NCBI GenBank assembly: GCA_964482585.1
Contig: CAYZYO010000085.1
Span: forward strand, 1-10,608
Length of the DNA stretch: 10,608 bases
DNA from: CAYZYO01 sp964482585
Lineage (GTDB): Bacteria; Bacillota; Syntrophomonadia; Syntrophomonadales; Syntrophomonadaceae
Direction: 5' to 3'
Position numbers and translations under genes: made by a program. The notes under the pieces are model-generated. The model ran no database searches, had not been told where the DNA came from, and was given only the letters and a program-made list of their open reading frames with translations. Below, in pieces: positions 6,687 through 10,608 of the stretch (position 1 is the stretch's first letter; every line of letters begins with the position of its first letter).

Positions 6687-6983
6687 TTACCAGACCTCCT
6701 TCCCATCTATTTCTCCAGCCTCCCGGATTCTCTTTAGGCTTTTTCTAATAACATGGTTATCAGGCGTTTCCCCTTTAACAATGTGGTCAACAACCTCATC
6801 CAGTTTTATATTCGTCAAATGAATATGCTTAATATTTTTAATCTTTGCTTTTTCTATTTTTCTTAAATCACCATCAGCCACTTTTACATGTCTATTATCA
6901 ATTACTTTTATAACTATGAACATCCTACCTTTATCACGACCAGATTTAGAATATACAACCTTACCTAATAATTCCTCTAAAAT
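6687..6983 (-). CDS. KOW-domain RNA-binding protein (L14e/L6e/L27e-like), probable ATT start
   Basis: This small KOW-fold protein is typical of Clostridia at this locus, just before infA, and is presumed to bind RNA or the ribosome; its exact role is unknown. The first in-frame ATG (6921-6923) would give 78 residues starting MFIVIKVIDNRH. The frame is open for 25 further codons upstream, and these encode LGKVVYSKSGRDKGR, the conserved first strand and glycine-rich turn of the KOW motif. No ATG, GTG or TTG occurs between the in-frame stop (6999-7001) and that stretch. The ATT at 6981-6983 has GGGGGTGG six bases upstream, an ideal spacing, and gives 98 residues. Later segments are VADGDLRKIEKAKIKNIKHIHLT (about 34-56) and a charged C-terminal helix. 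The stop abuts the infA ATG. The family call is firm; the start is inferred and could instead reflect a frameshift or a sequence error. Confidence 0.85.
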   Translation of the reverse strand: MLEELLGKVVYSKSGRDKGRMFIVIKVIDNRHVKVADGDLRKIEKAKIKNIKHIHLTNIKLDEVVDHIVKGETPDNHVIRKSLKRIREAGEIDGKEVW

Positions 6984-6997
6984 TACAGGCCACCCCC
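6981..6997 (-). promoter_or_regulatory. Ribosome binding site and ATT initiation codon of the KOW gene
   Basis: Coding-strand GGGGGTGG (6990-6997), then CCTGTA, then ATT (6981-6983). The GGGGGTG part can pair over seven positions with the anti-Shine-Dalgarno CACCUCC, one of them a G-U wobble. This is as strong as the sites of neighbouring genes and sits at the right distance only from ATT. Known parallel: infC, which starts with AUU in many bacteria and is repressed by IF-3 for that reason. Confidence 0.6.
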
Positions 6998-7223
6998 ATT
7001 ATCCTAAGGCGAGATTATTAACCACCACTTGCAACTTCAATTAGCTCAGATCGAAAAACACCATGCATCATCCAGGGCTGATTTAAATTATCATTTGCGA
7101 GTCTTGCCTAATTGGAGAATCCTCCATGTACTTTGCCCCGGGATGATAGTTAAGCCGGAGACTAAAGTCTCCTCTACAGATACAAGAGTTCTAATGATAT
7201 AAAACAGTAATCAGGCAAAATCC
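6984..7223 (-). other. 240-bp adk-KOW spacer: candidate structured leader RNA at the usual site of map
   Basis: In most Bacillota the map gene lies between adk and this KOW/infA pair. Here there is no Map-like sequence in any frame on the coding strand. The spacer instead holds several self-complementary segments. Hairpin A at 7157-7172 is GGAGAC-TTTA-GTCTCC. Hairpin B at 7113-7126 is TGGAG-GATT-CTCCA. A long-range stem joins 7141-7147 with 7067-7073 (7 bp) and 7135-7138 with 7075-7078 (4 bp). That stem encloses hairpin B. Both hairpins bury GGAG-type sequences. I recognise no known riboswitch, T-box or ribosomal-protein leader, and no clear promoter or terminator. Three micro-ORFs of 12-17 codons lie inside (7083-7127, 7018-7071, 6961-6999), none with a convincing ribosome binding site. 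It could be a regulatory leader for KOW-infA-rpmJ or a relic left by loss of map. Confidence 0.45.
7067..7147 (-). ncRNA. Possible RNA fold: long-range stem enclosing a hairpin
   Basis: On the transcribed strand AUCAUCC (7141-7147) pairs perfectly with GGAUGAU (7067-7073). GGGC (7135-7138) pairs with GCCC (7075-7078) across a small internal loop of two bases against one. This gives 11 pairs around a 56-base loop that contains hairpin B (7113-7126). The 3' arm covers the tandem ATG codons at 7066-7071. The base pairing is seen directly; that it forms in the cell and has a function is inferred. Confidence 0.35.
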
Positions 7224-7874
7224 TCATTTAATACTCTCTATAATCTTTTTAATATCTTTAAATACCTCTTCTTGCTGACAATTCCCATCTATATTATAAA
7301 GAATATCCTGTTTTTTATAGTAATTTAAGACCGGTGTTGTTTGTTCCATATATACTTGAAGCCTGTTGCGTACTGTTTCCGCTTTATCGTCACTGCGCTG
7401 TATCAGTTCCCCCCCACACCTATCACATACTCCAGATTGTTCTGGAGTATTGAATTTGAGGTTATACATGGTTTTGCAATTCTTACAGCTTACCCTTCCT
7501 GATATGCGATCAACTAAAACTTTCTCAGGAACTGATATGTTTATAGCCACCTCAATCTTCTTATCCAGCTTGGCTATAACCCGGTCCAGGGCCTCAGCTT
7601 GAACTACAGTACGTGGAAAGCCATCCAGCAAAAAACCCTTCCGGCAGTCTGCTTGCTGAATTCTTTCTTCAATAATTCCTATAGTAACTTCGTCAGGAAC
7701 AAGTTTTCCTGCATCCATATAAACTTTTGCTTCTTTACCTAAATCACTACCCCTGGCAACTGATTCCCGAAACATATCACCGGTAGAAATATGAGGTATA
7801 GGATAAACAGCTTTTATCAATTCTGCCTGGGTGCCTTTACCGGCACCAGGTGGACCCATAAGTATAATGTTCAC
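7224..7874 (-). CDS. adk: Adenylate kinase, zinc-LID form
   Basis: Adenylate kinase converts ATP and AMP to two ADP in the cytoplasm. The 216-residue protein is the long form. The P-loop GPPGAGKGT is at 7-15, the AMP-binding segment HISTGDMFR at 28-36, GFLLDGFPRT at 80-89, and the ATP-binding arginines in DRISGR (123) and QRSDD (160). The LID carries a complete zinc site: C130, C133, C150 and C153, as in Bacillus rather than E. coli. The start is GTG (7872-7874) with AGGAG eleven bases upstream, rather long spacing. The gene follows secY by 14 bp, the standard secY-adk order. The map gene that normally follows is missing; a 240-bp spacer takes its place. Confidence 0.97.
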   Translation of the reverse strand: MNIILMGPPGAGKGTQAELIKAVYPIPHISTGDMFRESVARGSDLGKEAKVYMDAGKLVPDEVTIGIIEERIQQADCRKGFLLDGFPRTVVQAEALDRVIAKLDKKIEVAINISVPEKVLVDRISGRVSCKNCKTMYNLKFNTPEQSGVCDRCGGELIQRSDDKAETVRNRLQVYMEQTTPVLNYYKKQDILYNIDGNCQQEEVFKDIKKIIESIK

Positions 7875-7888
7875 TGTTCTATCATCTC

Positions 7889-9154
7889 CTATTTTACAAA
7901 TCCTTCATAACTGCGTACCAACAGGTGTGATTCAATTTGTTTCATAGTATCTAGTGCTACTCCAACAACAATCAATAGAGCGGTTCCTCCAAACCAGAGA
8001 CTCGTCACTCCCGTTAGCCCTATGACGAAATTAGGTAATATTGCTATTAAACCTAAAAATATTCCTCCACAGAGAGTTAACCTTGATAGAATTCGATCAA
8101 TAAATTCTGCAGTGGGTCTGCCCGGTCTAATGCCTGGAATAAATCCGCCATATTTTTTGATGTTCTCAGCAACATCCGATGGATTAAAAATAATTGCAAC
8201 ATAAAAATAAGTAAAGAAAACTATTAATAGAAAATAAACCATATTATAAGCAACACTTCCAAAATTAAAATATGTGTTTAAAAATTGGTTAAACCCCGAG
8301 TTGGGATTCATCCATGCACCTATTGTAGCCGGGAACATCATCAGGGACATGGCAAAAATAATTGGTATAACTCCTGCCGCATTGACCTTTAAAGGTAAAA
8401 ATGTACTCTGCCCACCATAGACTTTACGTCCCACAACTCGTTTAGCATATTGTACCGGCAACCTTCTCTGTCCTTCGTTTACAGCTATTATAGCTACAAT
8501 TATAGCCAAGGCCAGCACAATAAACAGTAGAATGTTAAAGGTTCCAATTAATCCACCAGCAAGTTCCTGCCCTACTCCTGAAATTTGTGATGGCAGCCTG
8601 GAAACAATTCCAGCAAATATTATTAGAGATATTCCATTTCCAATGCCTTTTTCGGTAATCATTTCCCCTATCCACATCAAGAAAGCAGTTCCCGCTGTTA
8701 GAGAAATCGCTATTATAATATAGGATCCAATACCCGGGTTAATAAGCGCGTTAGCTTTTCCCAGCGCAACTGCCATACCTATTGACTGAATAAGAGCCAG
8801 AACTACTGTTCCATAACGCGTATATTGGGCAATTTTCTTGTTTCCTTCTTCCCCTTCTTTAGATAATTGTTCTAGTTTAGGTACTATTACTTTTAATAAC
8901 GACATAATGATAGAAGCATTAATATAAGGAGTAATACTCATGGCAAAAATACTAAATCGCTTAAATGCTCCACCAGAGATTATATCAAAAAAGCCGAATA
9001 ATTGTCCCTTTAAAAGTTGTTCAAGTGCATCTGGTAGAACCCCCGGAACCGGTATATGGGCTCCAAACCTGAATACCAAAAGCATAAATAGGGTAAACAA
9101 TAGTTTTTTTCTGAGGTCACCAACTTTAAATGCTTGTCTAAAAGAATTTAGCAA
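7889..9154 (-). CDS. secY: Protein translocase channel subunit SecY
   Basis: SecY forms the ten-helix membrane pore of the Sec translocon, working with SecE, SecG and SecA. The 421-residue length is typical. Membrane helices lie near 18-36, 68-90, 113-132, 144-165, 171-186, 205-226, 258-280, 302-323, 358-379 and 384-403. The plug region (about 53-66, FGFFDIISGGAFKR), ITEKGIGNGISLIIFAGI at 167-184, the basic loop RRLPVQYAKRVVGRKVYGG (230-248) and GGFIPGIRPGRPT (336-348) are diagnostic. The start is TTG (9152-9154), immediately after the rplO TAA (TAATTG), with GAGGTGA inside the last rplO codons, so SecY is translationally coupled to L15. Nothing unusual was noticed in the conserved loops. Confidence 0.98.
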   Translation of the reverse strand: MLNSFRQAFKVGDLRKKLLFTLFMLLVFRFGAHIPVPGVLPDALEQLLKGQLFGFFDIISGGAFKRFSIFAMSITPYINASIIMSLLKVIVPKLEQLSKEGEEGNKKIAQYTRYGTVVLALIQSIGMAVALGKANALINPGIGSYIIIAISLTAGTAFLMWIGEMITEKGIGNGISLIIFAGIVSRLPSQISGVGQELAGGLIGTFNILLFIVLALAIIVAIIAVNEGQRRLPVQYAKRVVGRKVYGGQSTFLPLKVNAAGVIPIIFAMSLMMFPATIGAWMNPNSGFNQFLNTYFNFGSVAYNMVYFLLIVFFTYFYVAIIFNPSDVAENIKKYGGFIPGIRPGRPTAEFIDRILSRLTLCGGIFLGLIAILPNFVIGLTGVTSLWFGGTALLIVVGVALDTMKQIESHLLVRSYEGFVK

Positions 9155-9595
9155 TTAAATCACCTCAACTCTGCCACCTCGGGCAGATACTTTTTCCTGT
9201 GCCTGCCTGCTTATTTTATGCACCTTTATTATAAGCCGTTTCTCCAGATCTCCATCTCCTAGAAGTTTTACTCCATCTTTTATTTCTTTTATCAGTCCTT
9301 CTGCTTTTAGAAGTCCCGGAGTAATTTCAGTACCGTCTTCAAATATATTCAAGTCTTTAACATTCAAAATAGCATATTCCTTTTTAAATATATTGGTAAA
9401 GCCTCTTTTGGGTATACGTCTTTGTAAAGGCATCTGTCCGCCTTCAAACCCCGGTCTTACTCCTCCACCTGATCGAGCCTTTTGTCCTTTATGTCCACGA
9501 GTAGAGGTTTTCCCGTGCCCTGAACCAGGTCCCCTGCCAACTCTTTTTATCTTTTTGTTAGCACCAGGTGGAGATTTTATGTCTTGAAGTTTCAT
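9155..9595 (-). CDS. rplO: 50S ribosomal protein L15
   Basis: L15 is a late-assembly 50S protein that binds several 23S rRNA domains. The chosen product is 146 residues starting MKLQDIKSPPGANKK. A long basic extension, RVGRGPGSGHGKTSTRGHKGQKARSG (about 19-44), leads to RPGFEGGQMPLQRRIPKRGF and a globular C-terminal domain ending ARGGRVEVI. An in-frame TTG two codons upstream (9599-9601) is only two bases from the GGAGG at 9604-9608, too close to be used. The ATG at 9593-9595 has the ideal eight-base spacing and gives the normal family N-terminus. It lies 18 bp after rpmD and abuts secY. Confidence 0.97.
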   Translation of the reverse strand: MKLQDIKSPPGANKKIKRVGRGPGSGHGKTSTRGHKGQKARSGGGVRPGFEGGQMPLQRRIPKRGFTNIFKKEYAILNVKDLNIFEDGTEITPGLLKAEGLIKEIKDGVKLLGDGDLEKRLIIKVHKISRQAQEKVSARGGRVEVI

Positions 9596-9613
9596 TTTCA
9601 AAACCTCCTTGTA

Positions 9614-9799
9614 TTAATCAATTTCCTCTATGTTTACTAGATGTTTAACTTTATTTACCTGTCCTCTTATTTGTACACAGTCTTTTTTAATTATTGACTG
9701 ATTCAGTTTTCTTAATCCTAAACTCTTAATGGTCCTTCTCTGGGTTTCGGGGAAACCTATAAAGCTTTTAGTCCAGGTTATCTTCAACTGTTTGGCCAA
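9614..9799 (-). CDS. rpmD: 50S ribosomal protein L30
   Basis: L30 is a small 50S protein of two helices and three strands that binds 23S rRNA. The 61-residue product has the family pattern LKITWTKSFIGFPETQRRTIKSLGLRKLNQSI, then RGQVNKVKHLVNIEEI. The start is TTG (9797-9799), backed by GGGAGGG with seven bases of spacing. It sits 13 bp after rpsE and 18 bp before rplO, the standard rpsE-rpmD-rplO order of bacteria that keep L30. Confidence 0.96.
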   Translation of the reverse strand: MAKQLKITWTKSFIGFPETQRRTIKSLGLRKLNQSIIKKDCVQIRGQVNKVKHLVNIEEID

Positions 9800-9812
9800 G
9801 CCTAATCCCTCC

Positions 9813-10316
9813 CTAGTTGATTATTTCATCAATGGTTTTACCCCTTTGTTTAGCTACTTCTTCTACCCTCTTAAGGCTTTTTAGCCCTTCCATAGTAGCA
9901 TGTACAATATTATTAGAATTTTCCGAACCAAGTGATTTGGTAAGTATATCTTTGACTCCTGCAGCCTCCAGTACTGCTCTTACCGGACCACCGGCTATTA
10001 CCCCTGTACCAGCAGAAGCGGGCTTTAGGAGGACTCTTCCAGCTCCAAATCGTCCAATTGTTTCGTGGGGAATAGTTCTTTCATCTATCAAGGGTATGGT
10101 TATCATTCCTTTTTTAGCATTTTCTATTGCCTTTCTTATTGCTTCCGGGACCTCAACTGCTTTACCCTTTCCCGTACCTACCTGCCCCTGACCATCACCT
10201 ACCACAACCAATGCACTAAAACTAAATCTTCTCCCACCTTTTACCACCTTAGCTACCCTTTTTATAGTCACAACCTTTTCTATCATTTCAGGAGCAGCCT
10301 GCTCTTTATCAATCAT
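9813..10316 (-). CDS. rpsE: 30S ribosomal protein S5
   Basis: S5 lies at the back of the 30S subunit near the mRNA entry tunnel and affects decoding accuracy. The N-terminal double-stranded-RNA-binding-like domain (about 10-75) includes RVAKVVKGGRRFSFSALVVVGD, where spectinomycin-resistance changes map in other bacteria, and GTGKGKAVEVPEAIRKA. The C-terminal domain carries RVLLKPASAGTGVIAGGPVRAVLEAAG and SLGSENSNNIVHATMEGL. Two tandem ATG codons occur at 10314-10319. The GGAGG at 10323-10327 is three bases from the first and six from the second, so I start at the second (167 residues); the first would add one methionine. It is 29 bp downstream of rplR. Confidence 0.97.
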   Translation of the reverse strand: MIDKEQAAPEMIEKVVTIKRVAKVVKGGRRFSFSALVVVGDGQGQVGTGKGKAVEVPEAIRKAIENAKKGMITIPLIDERTIPHETIGRFGAGRVLLKPASAGTGVIAGGPVRAVLEAAGVKDILTKSLGSENSNNIVHATMEGLKSLKRVEEVAKQRGKTIDEIIN

Positions 10317-10345
10317 CATTTCCCTCCTAGCTTAGAATTTAACGC

Positions 10346-10608
10346 TTAAAACTGTAGCCCGTTTTCCCTGGCTGCCTCAGCTATTGCCGCTACCAGCCCA
10401 TGATATTTATATCCATTACGATCAAATACTACTCTAGTAATATTCTTTTCTAATGCCTTCTCGGCAATTCTTTTACCCAGGATTTTCGCTGCCTCCATAT
10501 TAGCCTTTGATGGTAGTTCCTTTATACCTGGCTCTGCAGTTGAAGCAGCAACCAGGGTTACTCCTTTGTCATCATCGATTACTTGAGTATATAAATTATA
10601 CAGGCTCT
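10346..10608 (-). CDS. rplR: 50S ribosomal protein L18, 5' end cut by the window edge
   Basis: L18 binds 5S rRNA with L5 and mediates its attachment to 23S rRNA. The last 86 residues are present, entering at SLYNLYTQVIDDDKG. Family motifs are TLVAAST, AAKILGKRIAEKAL, VVFDRNGYKYHGLVAAIAEAAREN and the terminal GLQF followed by TAA (10346-10348). The missing part should be about 35 residues of basic N-terminal tail plus the first strand. rplR-rpsE is the canonical spc order. Confidence 0.95.
   Translation of the reverse strand, partial: SLYNLYTQVIDDDKGVTLVAASTAEPGIKELPSKANMEAAKILGKRIAEKALEKNITRVVFDRNGYKYHGLVAAIAEAARENGLQF

Noticed and set aside
7175..7220. Promoter-like TTGCCT-17 bp-ATTAGA just after adk.
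   Set aside because: The -10 match is poor, and such pairs are easily found in AT-rich DNA; not enough to call a promoter.
7860..7890. Mini-ORF ATG-ATA-GAA-CAG-TGA between secY and adk, whose stop overlaps the adk GTG.
   Set aside because: Its ATG directly abuts the GGAG, too close for initiation; the adk GTG with conserved MNIILMGPPGAGKGT is the real start.
9596..9601. Upstream TTG start of rplO adding Met-Lys.
   Set aside because: It lies two bases from the Shine-Dalgarno GGAGG; the ATG two codons later has eight-base spacing and the family N-terminus.

Overview
The window is the 3' two thirds of a bacterial spc-alpha ribosomal protein cluster, running into an ECF-transporter module. Every gene lies on the minus strand, so transcription runs from base 10608 towards base 1. 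In transcription order: rplR (5' end outside the window), rpsE, rpmD, rplO, secY, adk, a KOW-domain gene, infA, rpmJ, rpsM, rpsK, rpsD, rpoA, rplQ, ecfA1, ecfA2, ecfT and truA (3' end outside the window). No plus-strand gene, tRNA, rRNA, CRISPR array, insertion sequence or phage gene is visible.

The order rplQ-ecfA1-ecfA2-ecfT-truA, the small KOW gene just before infA, the four-cysteine S4 and the zinc-ribbon L36 all point to a low-GC anaerobic Bacillota of the class Clostridia. A Syntrophomonas-like lineage is possible but cannot be settled from this sequence. Initiation codons are unusually varied: of the 17 starts inside the window I read 8 ATG, 4 GTG, 4 TTG and one probable ATT.

Layout. 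7889-10608: end of the spc block (L18, S5, L30, L15, SecY). 6468-7874: adk, a 240-bp spacer, the KOW gene and infA. The map gene (methionine aminopeptidase), usual between adk and this point, is absent. 3317-6375: rpmJ, rpsM, rpsK, rpsD, rpoA, rplQ (alpha block). 764-3313: the energising module of a group II ECF vitamin transporter (two ATPases and the T subunit; no S component here). 1-745: truA. Most genes are 0-20 bp apart or overlap and each has a clear Shine-Dalgarno site, so they look like one long co-transcribed, translationally coupled unit for ribosome, translocon and RNA polymerase assembly.

Most of the window is ordinary. The main departures are: (1) the KOW gene's conserved N-terminus lies upstream of its first ATG, and the only good start is an ATT codon behind a strong ribosome binding site; (2) the spacer where map should be can fold into a long-range stem plus two small hairpins, a candidate unclassified leader RNA; (3) the first ECF ATPase has proline in place of the nearly invariant Q-loop glutamine. 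Smaller oddities sit in the other ECF subunits, in the RpoA C-terminal domain and in two intergenic gaps.
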